A DNA stretch of 33,828 bases from Hyphomicrobiales bacterium (GTDB lineage: Bacteria > Pseudomonadota > Alphaproteobacteria > Rhizobiales > Xanthobacteraceae): assembly GCA_021732625.1 (NCBI GenBank), contig JAKFUP010000023.1, positions 1 through 33,828 on the forward strand, read 5' to 3'. Below the pieces are notes generated by a model, which was not told where the DNA came from, made no database searches, and worked only from the letters and a program-made list of their open reading frames with translations. Position numbers and translations under genes: made by a program. Of the stretch, positions 8,450 to 17,739 are shown piece after piece (position 1 is the first letter of the stretch; every line of letters begins with the position of its first letter).

Positions 8450-9424
8450 ATGCCAGCCGAACTGCAGCCGAAGCCGCCGCTAAAGATTTTCCTCTGCTCG
8501 CCGCGCGGTTTCTGCGCCGGGGTGGTGCGCGCCATCGACACGGTGGAGCGGGCGCTGAAGCTCTATGGCGCGCCGGTCTATGTCCGCCACGAAATCGTCC
8601 ATAACCGCTATGTGGTCGACAGCCTGAAGGAAAAGGGCGCGATTTTCGTCGAGGAACTGACTGAGGTTCCCGATACGCAGGCACCAGTGGTATTTTCCGC
8701 CCATGGCGTGCCGAAGTCGATTCCGGCGGAAGCCGAGCGGCGTAATTTCTTTGCGCTGGATGCGACCTGTCCGCTGGTGACCAAGGTTCACCGCGAGGCC
8801 GAGATTCATTTCAAGCGCGGCCGCGAAATCCTGCTGATCGGCCATGAGGGCCATCCGGAAGTCGTCGGTACGATGGGTCAACTGCCGCTGGGTGCGGTTG
8901 TGCTGATCGAGACCGTCGAGGACGCTGACGCGTTCGTTCCGAAGGACGCCAACAATCTGGCTTTCGTGACGCAGACCACGCTGTCGGTCGACGACACCGC
9001 CGAGATCGCGGCCCATCTGAAGAAGCGCTTCCCGACCATCGTTGGCCCCTACAAGGAAGACATCTGCTACGCGACCACCAACCGCCAGCTTGCGGTGAAG
9101 AAGGTCGCGCCGCATGTCGACGCCATGATCGTGGTCGGTTCGGCGAATTCGTCGAACACCCAGCGCCTGCGCGAAGTCGCCGAGCGCGAAGGCTGCAAGC
9201 TCGCGTTTCTGGTGCAGCGGGCCGCCGACATCGACTGGACCATTCTCGACGGTATCGAGGCGATCGGGATCACGGCTGGCGCATCCGCGCCGGAAGTGCT
9301 GGTTGAGGAAGTGATCGAGGCGCTGGCCGCCCACTACACCATCAGCATCGATACGGTGAACGCGATCGACGAGGATGTTTTCTTTCCGCTGCCGCGACCG
9401 TTGCGGCCTGCTGCTGCCGAATAA
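8450..9424 (+). CDS. ispH: 4-hydroxy-3-methylbut-2-enyl diphosphate reductase
   Basis: Last enzyme of the MEP isoprenoid pathway. It is an iron-sulfur protein in the cytoplasm that converts HMBPP to IPP and DMAPP. The 324 residues contain the three cluster cysteines at about Cys22 (GFCAGV), Cys107 (DATCPLV) and Cys206 (CYATTNRQ), and the conserved GHEGHPEV block carrying the catalytic glutamate region. The frame is open upstream to 8342, but the ATG at 8450 gives the usual short N-terminus before [10 protein letters not shown]. The ribosome binding site there is weak. thrB and rnhA follow on the same strand, 30 bases on and then with overlap. Confidence 0.96.
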   Translation: MPAELQPKPPLKIFLCSPRGFCAGVVRAIDTVERALKLYGAPVYVRHEIVHNRYVVDSLKEKGAIFVEELTEVPDTQAPVVFSAHGVPKSIPAEAERRNFFALDATCPLVTKVHREAEIHFKRGREILLIGHEGHPEVVGTMGQLPLGAVVLIETVEDADAFVPKDANNLAFVTQTTLSVDDTAEIAAHLKKRFPTIVGPYKEDICYATTNRQLAVKKVAPHVDAMIVVGSANSSNTQRLREVAEREGCKLAFLVQRAADIDWTILDGIEAIGITAGASAPEVLVEEVIEALAAHYTISIDTVNAIDEDVFFPLPRPLRPAAAE

Positions 9425-9454
9425 TCGCTCTCAACCTCGCAATCGGGATACGAG

Positions 9455-10435
9455 ATGGCGGTTTACACCGATGTGTCGGCCGAAGATCTCGCTGGCTTTC
9501 TTGCGGACTACGATGTCGGCGACCTGCTGTCGTACAAGGGCATCGCCGAAGGCGTCGAAAACTCCAACTTCCTAATGCATACCAGCAAGGGCGCGTTCTT
9601 CCTGACGCTCTATGAGAAGCGCGTCGCGCTCGGCGACCTGCCGTTCTTTCTCGGCCTGATGGGCTATCTCAAGGACCACGGCCTGACCTGCCCGCAGCCG
9701 GTGAAGGCGAAATCCGGTGAGGCGCTGGGTACACTCGCAGGCCGGCCCGCCGCGATCATCGACTTTCTTGAAGGCGTGTGGCCGCGCCGGCCTAACGTCA
9801 CGCACTGCGCTGGCGTCGGTCAGGCGCTGGCGAAATTGCATCTCGCCGGTCATGGATTTGCGATGACCAGGCGCAACGCGCTGTCGGTCGATGGCTGGCG
9901 TCCGCTGTTCGATGCGGCGTCATCGCGCGCCGACGAATTGCAGCCCGGCCTGCGGGATTTTCTTTCCGCCGAGTTGGCCCATCTCGAACGGCACTGGCCG
10001 TCCGGTTTGCCGGAAGGCGTGATCCATGCCGATCTATTTCCGGACAATTTGCTGTTTCTTGGCGACAAGGTATCTGGCGTGATCGATTTCTATTTCGCCT
10101 GTACCGATATCCTGGCCTACGACGTCGCGATCTGCCTCAATGCTTGGTGCTTCGAGCCGGATCACGCGTTCAATGCCACCAAGGCGCGGGCGTTTCTCAA
10201 TGCCTATACGCGCGAGCGCAAGTTGTCAGAGGCCGAGCAGGCGGCTTTGCCGCTGCTGGCTCGGGGCGCGGCGTTGCGGTTTCTGCTGACGCGGCTGGTC
10301 GACTGGCTCAACGTGCCGCGCGGGGCTATGGTGAAGCCGAAGGACCCGCTGGAATACGTGCGCAAGCTGCGTTTCCAGCAGGGCGTTAAAGGTCTCGGCG
10401 ATTACGGCGTCGAGCATGCGAGTTTCGCTGGATGA
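9455..10435 (+). CDS. thrB: Homoserine kinase (aminoglycoside-phosphotransferase fold)
   Basis: Phosphorylates homoserine with ATP on the way to threonine, in the cytoplasm. The 326-residue protein has the APH-like kinase fold used by alphaproteobacterial ThrB rather than the GHMP fold of E. coli ThrB. The N-terminal lobe reads [15 protein letters not shown] and FLTLYEKR. The catalytic loop is [13 protein letters not shown] and the metal-binding segment is VIDFYFA. The 3' end overlaps rnhA by four bases (ATGA), implying translational coupling. The same ispH-thrB-rnhA order is familiar in Rhizobiales. Confidence 0.93.
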   Translation: MAVYTDVSAEDLAGFLADYDVGDLLSYKGIAEGVENSNFLMHTSKGAFFLTLYEKRVALGDLPFFLGLMGYLKDHGLTCPQPVKAKSGEALGTLAGRPAAIIDFLEGVWPRRPNVTHCAGVGQALAKLHLAGHGFAMTRRNALSVDGWRPLFDAASSRADELQPGLRDFLSAELAHLERHWPSGLPEGVIHADLFPDNLLFLGDKVSGVIDFYFACTDILAYDVAICLNAWCFEPDHAFNATKARAFLNAYTRERKLSEAEQAALPLLARGAALRFLLTRLVDWLNVPRGAMVKPKDPLEYVRKLRFQQGVKGLGDYGVEHASFAG

Positions 10436-10896
10436 GCACGCCTCAAGGGCCAAAGGCGAAATTGCCTCATGTCGTCGTTCACACCGATGGCGCCTGCTCG
10501 GGCAATCCGGGTCCCGGCGGCTGGGGCGCAATCCTCGAATTTGGCGAGATCAAAAAAGAACTGAAGGGCGGCGAGCGCGAGACCACCAACAACCGGATGG
10601 AGTTGCTCGCGGCGATCTCGGCGCTGGAGGCGCTGACCAAGCCGTGCTCGGTCGATCTCACCACCGACAGCCAGTATGTGCGGCAGGGCATCACCAGCTG
10701 GATTCACAACTGGAAGAAGAACGGCTGGCGCACCGCCGACAAGAAGCCGGTCAAGAACGTCGATCTGTGGAAGCGGCTCGATGCGGCGCTGCCGCGTCAC
10801 GACGTGCGCTGGCACTGGATCAAGGGCCATGCCGGTCACGCCGAGAACGAACGCGCTGATGAGCTGGCGCGCGAGGGTCTGGCGGGGATTCGGTAG
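10432..10896 (+). CDS. rnhA: Ribonuclease HI
   Basis: Cuts the RNA strand of RNA-DNA hybrids during replication and R-loop removal. The 154-residue length is normal for the family. All four metal-binding acidic residues are visible: Asp19 (HTDGACSGN), Glu57 (NNRMELLA), Asp79 (TDSQYV) and Asp143 (ENERADELA), plus the catalytic-loop histidine His133 (KGHAGH). Its ATG overlaps the thrB stop codon. It is convergent with the peroxiredoxin gene, with a palindromic repeat between them. Confidence 0.97.
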   Translation: MSTPQGPKAKLPHVVVHTDGACSGNPGPGGWGAILEFGEIKKELKGGERETTNNRMELLAAISALEALTKPCSVDLTTDSQYVRQGITSWIHNWKKNGWRTADKKPVKNVDLWKRLDAALPRHDVRWHWIKGHAGHAENERADELAREGLAGIR

Positions 10897-10897
10897 C

Positions 10898-10991
10898 GGC
10901 GTCATGGCCGGGCTTGTCCCGGCCATCCACGCCTTTTACGATGATAAGTTATTTAGACGTGGATGCCCGGCACAAGGCCGGGCATGACGCC
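10898..10991. repeat. Palindromic intergenic repeat (Bradyrhizobium-type), third of four
   Basis: Outer arms GGCGTCAT (10898-10905) and ATGACGCC (10984-10991), with long near-complementary sequence inside (GGCCGGGCTTGTCCCGGCC against GCCCGGCACAAGGCCGGGC). On the plus strand it encodes MAGLVPAIHAF, a peptide that recurs in spurious reading frames of Bradyrhizobium genomes. It begins one base after the rnhA stop and could fold on both convergent transcripts. Confidence 0.85.
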
Positions 10992-11020
10992 AAAATAATA
11001 CGCACCGTTTTAGATTATGC

Positions 11021-11506
11021 TCAAAGCTGCCCGAGCAGCGTGTCGCCGCCGGAGACTTCGACCTTGCCCGGCGCGGCTTCCTTGTTGAGCTTCTTCACCA
11101 CGCCGTCTTCGACCACCATCGAGTAGCGATGCGAACGGATGCCGAGGCCGTTGCCCGACGCATCGAGCTCCATGCCGATCGCCTTGGTGAATTCAGCGTT
11201 GCCGTCGGCGAGGAAGGTTGCCTCGTCGCGCTGATCGGTGTCGCGCTTCCAGGCCTGCATCACGAACGCATCGTTAACCGACACGATGGCGATGGAATCG
11301 ACGCCCTTGTCCTTCATGGCATAGGCGTTGAGGAAAATGCTCGGCAGATGCATCTTGTGGCAGGTGCCGGTGTAGGCGCCGGGAACCGCAAACAAGGCAA
11401 TCTTCTTGCCTTTGAAGATGTCGTCGGTGCTCTTCACCTGCAGACCATCGGCTGTCATGACACGGAATTTGGCATCGGGAAGGCGGTCGCCGACTTGAAT
11501 GGTCAT
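11021..11506 (-). CDS. Peroxiredoxin, Prx5/glutaredoxin-dependent type
   Basis: Thiol peroxidase that reduces hydrogen peroxide or organic hydroperoxides. The peroxidatic Cys49 lies in the Prx5 signature PGAYTGTCHKMHLPS. It is the only cysteine in the 161 residues, so this is a 1-Cys enzyme that needs an external thiol to be recycled. I chose the ATG at 11506 because AGGAG lies about 10 bases upstream and it gives the family N-terminus MTIQVGDRLP. The open frame extends 41 codons further upstream without support. It follows the DsbD-like gene by 132 bases on the same strand. Confidence 0.93.
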   Translation of the reverse strand: MTIQVGDRLPDAKFRVMTADGLQVKSTDDIFKGKKIALFAVPGAYTGTCHKMHLPSIFLNAYAMKDKGVDSIAIVSVNDAFVMQAWKRDTDQRDEATFLADGNAEFTKAIGMELDASGNGLGIRSHRYSMVVEDGVVKKLNKEAAPGKVEVSGGDTLLGQL

Positions 11507-11638
11507 TCTGGAATCTCCTGAACTCAGGGAAAACGATTGTTCGTCTGAAAGATTGCGGAGGGCGCGTGACGCCATCAGCCAGCCATGCTGCGACTGCACG
11601 CCTGTGCAATCGCCGGGCGGTTTAATCACAGGTAGAGT

Positions 11639-12502
11639 TTACTTGGAAGGTGGTCCGATGCGGGTGTTGTATTCGTAAGCGGTCTGCTGAGGACCACCGC
11701 GCGCGACCAATGTCAGCTTGAGTTCGGCGCCTTCCGGCCTGGTGTTGGGCGGCAAGCCGTCAAGCTCAAAGCCGAAACGCATCGTTCCCTTGGCTGCGGG
11801 TCCGATCAGCGCAGGTGTCGGCAGTGCCCAGTCGGGAGTGGGTCCTTCCGCGAACAGTTCGACGGTGGTGCCCTCGGGGGCGGCGACATCGACGACGATC
11901 TGCTGCTTGCCGTCGCGCTTCACCTCGCGGACGGTCAACGGATCCGTGCCGCCGATTTTTGCAGGCATCGGCACGGTCTCAAGAGCCGCTGCGAGCGCAT
12001 GGTCTTCAGTGCTTGCCGTGCTGTTGAAAGGAAGTTCAAGCTTGGCTTCAATCGGCACACAGGTTCTGTCACATACGGCATAGTACACCGTGCTGCGAAG
12101 TGTCACAGGCTTGTCAGGGTCCTTTGCGGCAATCCGCAACGGCAACACGACCTGTTCTTTGTACCCAAACGAGAAGCCGCCGGAACCGTCGTCAAAGCTC
12201 CTCGGCGCGGGCCACAGAACCGTAACGGATTCGACATTCTCCGAACCCGAGAAGTCAAAGCGCGGCGGAACGCCGGAATCGCCCGGGGTCCGCCAGTAGG
12301 TTTTCCAGCCGGGCTGCAGCTTGAAGGCGATTCCGCCCAGCAAAACCGGCGCGTTGCGCGAGCCGGCGATCAGGCGGACCGCGGAATGGCTTTCCGATGC
12401 CCACGGCGATGCATCCTGAGCTTCGGCTGTGCCGGCCAGAAAACACGCGGAGATGACAAGAAGTGCGCAGCTTTTGGCGCGGGGTGGAACGGACAACAAC
12501 AT
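11639..12502 (-). CDS. Secreted DsbD alpha-domain-like protein
   Basis: A 287-residue exported protein (signal peptide to about residue 28, TAEAQ) resembling the N-terminal immunoglobulin-like domain of the thiol-disulfide interchange protein DsbD. Recognisable features are PGWKTYWRTPGDSGVPP, the FGYKEQVVLP strand and the cysteine pair in YYAVCDRTCVP. It lacks both the membrane electron-transfer domain and the C-terminal thioredoxin domain, so it cannot shuttle electrons across the membrane alone. A role as a periplasmic redox acceptor is inference. It is divergent from yqgE and upstream of the peroxiredoxin. Confidence 0.82.
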   Translation of the reverse strand: MLLSVPPRAKSCALLVISACFLAGTAEAQDASPWASESHSAVRLIAGSRNAPVLLGGIAFKLQPGWKTYWRTPGDSGVPPRFDFSGSENVESVTVLWPAPRSFDDGSGGFSFGYKEQVVLPLRIAAKDPDKPVTLRSTVYYAVCDRTCVPIEAKLELPFNSTASTEDHALAAALETVPMPAKIGGTDPLTVREVKRDGKQQIVVDVAAPEGTTVELFAEGPTPDWALPTPALIGPAAKGTMRFGFELDGLPPNTRPEGAELKLTLVARGGPQQTAYEYNTRIGPPSK

Positions 12503-12638
12503 GCCTTTTTCTTACAGCCTGCGGTCTTTAGGAACTATTGAAATACCTGTGATCCGGAGGTGAACGCTGCAGGAGGCGTTGACTGACAGCGAATACGCCC
12601 AATATCAGGATAACCAATCAGCGAATGGTGTTCGGCAG

Positions 12639-13307
12639 ATGGATCCGATCCAGAAGAAGCTCAAAAGCGGCCAGACCAAGGCCTTACGTGACAAAGCCTC
12701 GGGTGGTAAAGCCACCAGTGATATGGACCATGGCTATCTCGACGGCCAACTTCTGATTGCAATGCCGGTCATGGAGGACGAGCGCTTCGCGCGTTCGGTC
12801 ATCTATATTTGTGCTCATTCGGCCGAAGGCGCGATGGGCATCATCGTTAATCGCCCCGCCGGCAGCATCGACTTTCCCGGATTGCTGAAGCAGCTTTCGA
12901 TCATCGGCAAGTCCGAGCAGATCACGCTGCCGCACGACGCTGAAACGATGAAGGTATTGAAGGGCGGGCCTGTCGAAACCGGGCGCGGCTTCGTGCTGCA
13001 TTCAAGCGATTTCTTCATCCAGAATGCGACGCTGCCGATCGATGACGGGATTTCGCTCACGGCGACTCTGGACATCCTGAAGGCAATTGCGCGAGGGGCC
13101 GGGCCCCGGCATGCGATTCTCGCATTGGGTTACGCCGGTTGGGCGCCGGGGCAGCTCGAGAATGAGATTCAGGAGAACGGCTGGCTGCATTGTTCTGCCG
13201 ATTCCGACCTGATCTTCGGCCAAGACATCGAGGAAAAGTACGATCGCGCACTGCGCAAGATCGGCATCGATCCGGGCATGCTTTCGAACGAGGCAGGACA
13301 CGCCTGA
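12639..13307 (+). CDS. YqgE/AlgH family protein (UPF0301)
   Basis: Conserved cytoplasmic protein of unclear function, related to AlgH. Family landmarks are [51 protein letters not shown] and [17 protein letters not shown]. The start is uncertain. The frame is open from 12564, with a TTG at 12579 only two bases behind AGGAGG (12571-12576), too close to be used. ATGs follow at 12639 and 12723. I chose 12639 (222 residues); 12723 would give 194, close to typical homologues. It is divergent from the DsbD-like gene and convergent with the c-di-GMP gene. Confidence 0.88.
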   Translation: MDPIQKKLKSGQTKALRDKASGGKATSDMDHGYLDGQLLIAMPVMEDERFARSVIYICAHSAEGAMGIIVNRPAGSIDFPGLLKQLSIIGKSEQITLPHDAETMKVLKGGPVETGRGFVLHSSDFFIQNATLPIDDGISLTATLDILKAIARGAGPRHAILALGYAGWAPGQLENEIQENGWLHCSADSDLIFGQDIEEKYDRALRKIGIDPGMLSNEAGHA

Positions 13308-13335
13308 TTTCTTGCGTGCTTGAGAGTAAAGTGGG

Positions 13336-16203
13336 TTAGCTCGCCGCCTCGAGCCGCTCGTCGCTCAGCATGCGAAGCGCGGTGTCGGCATCCATCGGTT
13401 CGCCAAACGCAAAACCCTGACCGTATTCGCAACCCATCTGCGACAGTTCCACGGCGTCCGAGTCGGTCTCGACGCCCTCGGCGACGACATCCATGCCGAG
13501 ATCGTGAGCCATCGCCACGATCGACTTGAGGATCACCGGCCGGGTGCCGCGCGTGGTGGTGCGCACGAATGACTGATCGATCTTTATGGTGTCGAACGGG
13601 AAGCGTTGCAGATACGCCAGCGACGAATGGCCGGTGCCAAAATCATCGAGCGACAGGCCGACGCCGAGCTCCTGAATTCGCTGCAGCATCTGGGCGGCGT
13701 GCTCGGGATTTTCCATCACCAGCGACTCGGTGAGTTCAAGCTTCAGCGTGCCCTTGGCGATGGTGGAACGCGACAGCACGCTGCGGACATCGTGAATCAG
13801 ATCGTGCCGCAACAATTGTCGCGATGAGACGTTGACGCTGCAGAACACCGGCTCGCGCAGCCGGACGCTGCGCTGCCATGCGGCGAGCTGCTTTGCTGCC
13901 TGATCCATGACGAACAGGCCGAGATCGATGATCAGGCCGATTTCTTCGGCAATCGCGATGAACTCATTCGGCGCCATGCGTCCGAGTTTCGAATGATCCC
14001 AGCGCGCCAGCGCCTCAAAGCCTGCGACCGAGCGATCGTGCAGCCGCACGATCGGCTGATAGAGCAGCGTGATTTCCTTGCGCTCGATGGCGCGGCGCAG
14101 CTCGGACTCAAGCGTTAGCCGGTCGGTCTTGCGGGCGCGCATCGCAGGCTTGTAGACGTCGATGCGGTCGCCGCCGATGCGCTTGGAATGATACATCGCA
14201 AGCTCGGCATCCTTGATGATCTCGTCGGTGAGCTGCGTTTGCGGATCGCTCAGCGCAAGGCCGATCGATGCGGTCAGAAAAATCTCGCGCTCGTTGAAGG
14301 CAATCGGCGCGCGGATGGTCTTGCGGATGGTTTCCGCGAACGCGGTGATACGGGCCGGGTCCTGCTCAGACAGCAGGATCATGCCGAATTGGTCGCCGGC
14401 AAGACGGGCGAGCGTATCCTGCGGTTTGAGGATGCGGGTAAGGCGGCGTGCCAATGTCAGCAGGATCGAGTCACCGACAGCAATGCCGACGGAATCGTTG
14501 ACCTGCTTGAAGCGGTCAAGATCGATCACCATCACGGTCGGCCGCAGGCTCGGCATGGTCTTGGCGAAGGTCGCAACCGCATTGAGCCGGTCGATGAACA
14601 GTTTTCGGTTGGGCAGACTGGTCAGGTTGTCGTGCACGGAATCATGCAGCATGCGCTCTTCAGCATTGCGCGCGTCGGTGACGTCGGTGAGCGTGCCGAC
14701 CACGCGAGCCACTTCGCCATCGGAGCCGACCACGGGACGCGCCTTCAGTGCGAACCACATGAAATGTCCGTCCGGCGTGCGCAGACGGAAATCCTGTACG
14801 AGGCGGCCGCGGCGCTGATCGAGTACGCTGTCGAGCGCTGCGCGAAAGCGATCCTGATCCAGCGGATGCAGGATTTCGAGCCACGTCGCCGCCGGGCCTT
14901 CAAGCGTACCGCGCTTCAATCCGAGCAGGCTCTCGGTCTCGGGACTGGTGAAAACCTTGTCTGCGGAAACGTCCCAGTCCCAGATCAAATCGCCGGAACC
15001 TGTCAGCGCCAGCGCTCGCCGCTCGACGTCGGAGACGATGCCTTGCGTCGCACCGCCGCCTGCGAACGCATGTTGCATCACCGTAAAGCCGATCAGCATC
15101 ACGATCAGAACGAGGCCGCCAAGCAATGCGGGTCCGACGATGTCGTTGGTAACGGAGCCCGAGACCGTCATACCGGCCGCGATCACCCAGACCAGCAGCA
15201 GGAACCAGGTCGGGATCAGCAGCACCGCGCGGTCGAAACCGTGGGTCGAGAGATAGACAATCAGGGCAAAACCAAACACCGCGATCAGCGCCAGCGACAG
15301 CCGCGCGATGCCGGATGCGACGGCGGGATCGACCAGCGCCAGCGCGACAAGGGAGCCGAGGAACAGCAGCCAGCCGATGGTGATGTGCGAATAGCGCACA
15401 TGCCAGCGCGACAAATTGAGATAGGCGAACAGAAACACCAGCAGTGTGGCGGCGAGGATCGCTTCGCCCGATGCGCGCCAGACGCGCTCGGCGCCGGACG
15501 ACATGTCGAGCACTTTGCCCCAGAAGCCGAAGTCGACGCCGATATAGACCAGCACCGACCATGCGAGCGCGGCAGCCGCCGGGAACATGATGCTGCCCTT
15601 CACCACGAACAGGATCGTCAGCACCAGCGCCAGCAGGCCGGAGATGCCGATCACGATGCCCTGGTAGAGCGTGAACGAATTGACCTTGTCCTTGTAGGCT
15701 TCCGGCTCCCACAGATAGAGCTGCGGCAGCTTGTCGGTCCGTAACTCGACGACGAAGGTGATGACGGCGCCGGGATCGAGCGTGACGCGGAAGATGTCGG
15801 CGGTGGCGCTATCCTGACGTTCCGGCCGGTCGCCGGTGGACGGCGTGATCGTCGAAATGCGCGAGAGCCCGAGATCGGGCCACAACAGGCCGGACGAGAC
15901 GATGCGGTAGTGCGGCGCGACGATCAGACGGTCGAGCTGGTCGTCGGTGTTGTTGGCGAGCGCGAACACCACCCAGTTCGAACCACCTTCACGGGCGCGC
16001 ACCTCGATGCGGCGGACGATGCCGTCGGTTCCGGGAGCGGTGGAGACCTGGATGCGGTCGGTGTCGCTGCGCTGGAACTCCAGAATGCTGGTGAGGTCGA
16101 TCGCAGGCGCATCACTGCGGACGCTGACTGCATCGACCGCTCGCGCCGGAGGCGAAGCAGCGAGAGTCATGACGCCCAGCGCGACAAGCGCGAAGCACCT
16201 CAT
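13336..16203 (-). CDS. Membrane PAS-GGDEF-EAL cyclic-di-GMP protein
   Basis: A roughly 955-residue inner-membrane signalling protein. Order: signal peptide (to about residue 22, PARA); a periplasmic beta-rich domain resembling 7TMR-DISM sensors (to about 175); about seven membrane helices (175-380); a PAS domain (about 395-515); GGDEF; EAL. The GGDEF signature is degenerate (AGDQF near residue 602), so cyclase activity is doubtful. The EAL domain keeps EALARW, NVSSRQL, ELTESL, DDFGTGHSS, KIDQSF and AEGVET, so c-di-GMP phosphodiesterase activity is likely. Start: ATG 16203 gives a clean signal peptide, but TTG 16212 has GGAG at 9 bases and may be the true start. It is convergent with yqgE. Confidence 0.93.
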   Translation of the reverse strand: MRCFALVALGVMTLAASPPARAVDAVSVRSDAPAIDLTSILEFQRSDTDRIQVSTAPGTDGIVRRIEVRAREGGSNWVVFALANNTDDQLDRLIVAPHYRIVSSGLLWPDLGLSRISTITPSTGDRPERQDSATADIFRVTLDPGAVITFVVELRTDKLPQLYLWEPEAYKDKVNSFTLYQGIVIGISGLLALVLTILFVVKGSIMFPAAAALAWSVLVYIGVDFGFWGKVLDMSSGAERVWRASGEAILAATLLVFLFAYLNLSRWHVRYSHITIGWLLFLGSLVALALVDPAVASGIARLSLALIAVFGFALIVYLSTHGFDRAVLLIPTWFLLLVWVIAAGMTVSGSVTNDIVGPALLGGLVLIVMLIGFTVMQHAFAGGGATQGIVSDVERRALALTGSGDLIWDWDVSADKVFTSPETESLLGLKRGTLEGPAATWLEILHPLDQDRFRAALDSVLDQRRGRLVQDFRLRTPDGHFMWFALKARPVVGSDGEVARVVGTLTDVTDARNAEERMLHDSVHDNLTSLPNRKLFIDRLNAVATFAKTMPSLRPTVMVIDLDRFKQVNDSVGIAVGDSILLTLARRLTRILKPQDTLARLAGDQFGMILLSEQDPARITAFAETIRKTIRAPIAFNEREIFLTASIGLALSDPQTQLTDEIIKDAELAMYHSKRIGGDRIDVYKPAMRARKTDRLTLESELRRAIERKEITLLYQPIVRLHDRSVAGFEALARWDHSKLGRMAPNEFIAIAEEIGLIIDLGLFVMDQAAKQLAAWQRSVRLREPVFCSVNVSSRQLLRHDLIHDVRSVLSRSTIAKGTLKLELTESLVMENPEHAAQMLQRIQELGVGLSLDDFGTGHSSLAYLQRFPFDTIKIDQSFVRTTTRGTRPVILKSIVAMAHDLGMDVVAEGVETDSDAVELSQMGCEYGQGFAFGEPMDADTALRMLSDERLEAAS

Positions 16204-16332
16204 CAACCGCAAAACAAAAATCTCCGCGTTCTGTCGTCCGGCTGGCACAGCCCGAGTACCGCCGGATTACGGATCAATGCCACAAAAGCAAGAGAAATCA
16301 AAGGGATTGGGTCGGTTTCAACCCCAAGTTCC

Positions 16333-17334
16333 TTAATCCACCAGCAGCACGATCTTGCCGACATGATGGCTGGATTCCATGCGGGCGTGGGCCTCGGAGG
16401 CCTTGGCCAGCGGGAATGTGCTGTCGATCAAGGGCTTGACTTTACCCGCGCTGAGCAGCGGCAGTACCTTGGCCTCGATTGCGGCGACCATGGCGCCCTT
16501 GTCGGCATTGGAGCGCGGGCGAAGTGTGGACCCCGTGTGGTGCAACCGCTTCATCATCACCTTGCGGAAATCGACGGTGGCCTTGGGGCCGTTCAGGAAG
16601 GCGATCTGGACGATGCGGCCATCGACGGCGGCGGCATCGTAATTCTTCTCGATGTAATCGCCGCCGACCATGTCGAGGATGACATTTGCGCCCTTGCCGT
16701 CGGTTGCGGCCATCACCTCTTTCACGAAGTCCTCGGTCTTGTAGTTGATCGCCTTGTCGGCGCCGAGCTTGACGCACGCATCGCACTTGTCCTGCGAGCC
16801 GACGGTGACGATCACCTTCGCGCCGAACGCCTTGCCGAGCTGGATCGCCATGGTGCCGATGCCGGAAGAGCCGCCGTGGATCAGCAGCGTTTCGCCGGAC
16901 TTCAACTGGCCGCGTTCGAACACGTTGTGCCACACCGTCATCAGCGTTTCGGGAATGGCGCCGGCCTCGGTCATCGAGAAGCCTTTTGGAATCGGCATCG
17001 GATGCGTCTCGTGCGCGACGCAGTACTGCGCGTAGCCGCCGCCGGCGGTCAGCGTCATCACCTTGTCGCCGAGCTTGAAGCGCTTCGCATCGCTGCCAAG
17101 CGCGACGACTTCGCCGGCGATCTCGAGGCCCGGCAGATCGCTCGCGCCCGGAGGCACCGGATACTGGCCGAGACGTTGCATGACGTCCGGACGATTGACG
17201 CCCGCGGCCGCGACCTTGATCAGCACTTCACTGGCGGCGGGTACGGGCAGCGGGCGTTTCACAGGAACCAGCACCTCGGGACCGCCGGGTTTGGTAATGC
17301 CGATGGCAGTCATTTGCTGAGGCAGCTGGGTCAT
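16333..17334 (-). CDS. NAD(P)H-quinone oxidoreductase, zinc-free medium-chain dehydrogenase family
   Basis: A 333-residue cytoplasmic enzyme of the quinone oxidoreductase/PIG3-like branch, which reduces quinones with NADPH. Landmarks are the N-terminal ITKPGGPEVL, GVNRPDVMQRLGQYP, the PGLEIAGEVVALG block, and the nucleotide-binding loop ETLLIHGGSSGIGTMAIQL. No catalytic zinc ligand set is visible. AAGGA about 6 bases before the ATG at 17334 fixes the start; the open frame continues 50 codons upstream without support. It is divergent from the DUF1192 gene. The physiological substrate is not determinable here. Confidence 0.9.
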   Translation of the reverse strand: MTQLPQQMTAIGITKPGGPEVLVPVKRPLPVPAASEVLIKVAAAGVNRPDVMQRLGQYPVPPGASDLPGLEIAGEVVALGSDAKRFKLGDKVMTLTAGGGYAQYCVAHETHPMPIPKGFSMTEAGAIPETLMTVWHNVFERGQLKSGETLLIHGGSSGIGTMAIQLGKAFGAKVIVTVGSQDKCDACVKLGADKAINYKTEDFVKEVMAATDGKGANVILDMVGGDYIEKNYDAAAVDGRIVQIAFLNGPKATVDFRKVMMKRLHHTGSTLRPRSNADKGAMVAAIEAKVLPLLSAGKVKPLIDSTFPLAKASEAHARMESSHHVGKIVLLVD

Positions 17335-17456
17335 GGTGCGTCCTTGAATGGCGATTGGGTTTGGGTCGGGAGAGGGCTGCTGTGTAGTCCATTTTCCGGT
17401 CGAGTGGAAACCGGTTAGATATGGCCGGTATCGCTTAGCCGCGGCGGAGGATGACA

Positions 17457-17648
17457 ATGGCGATCGACGACGATGACAAGCCAAAGCGCAAGATTGCCCA
17501 CGAGATCGGCCAGGACCTGTCGGCGCTCTCGGTCGAGGAGATTGGCGAGCGCATCCTTATGCTGACTGGCGAGATCGAGCGGCTGCGCATGGCCGAAACG
17601 AAAAAGCGCGCGACCCGCGACGCCGCCAGCAATTTCTTCAAGTCGTAA
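17457..17648 (+). CDS. DUF1192 family small protein
   Basis: A 63-residue acidic then basic cytoplasmic protein. The SVEEIGERILMLTGEIERLRMAE stretch (near residues 24-46) is a predicted amphipathic helix or coiled coil, and the Lys/Arg-rich tail ends in ASNFFKS. This fits the alphaproteobacterial DUF1192 family, whose function is unknown. I chose the second ATG (17457) because GGAGG (17446-17450) is six bases upstream of it but touches the first ATG at 17451. It is divergent from the quinone oxidoreductase and upstream of the predicted small RNA. Confidence 0.85.
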   Translation: MAIDDDDKPKRKIAHEIGQDLSALSVEEIGERILMLTGEIERLRMAETKKRATRDAASNFFKS

Positions 17649-17704
17649 GAGAGCACGTGCCGATCGCAGGCAGATGGCAAACAAGACCTCAACAAAATCG
17701 TTCA

Positions 17705-17733
17705 TTTACGATCAATTAAGGCTTCTTGATTAT
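17705..17733 (+). promoter_or_regulatory. Weak sigma-70-like promoter candidate before the small RNA
   Basis: TTTACG (17705-17710) and GATTAT (17728-17733) are 17 bases apart, each matching four of six consensus positions. Transcription would start near 17740, at the left arm of the palindrome. Alphaproteobacterial promoters are hard to call by eye, so confidence is low. Confidence 0.25.
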
Positions 17734-17739
17734 GACTAG

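Noticed and set aside
14188-15744. 518-residue open frame on the plus strand
   Set aside because: It is antisense to the c-di-GMP gene, which has clear domains; the composition is that of a shadow frame.
15910-17418. 502-residue open frame on the plus strand
   Set aside because: It spans the antisense of two genes and their junction, including the quinone oxidoreductase, so it cannot be a real gene alongside them.
17716-17730. Full CtrA site (TTAA-N7-TTAA) before the small RNA
   Set aside because: The second half reads TGAT, so only one half matches.
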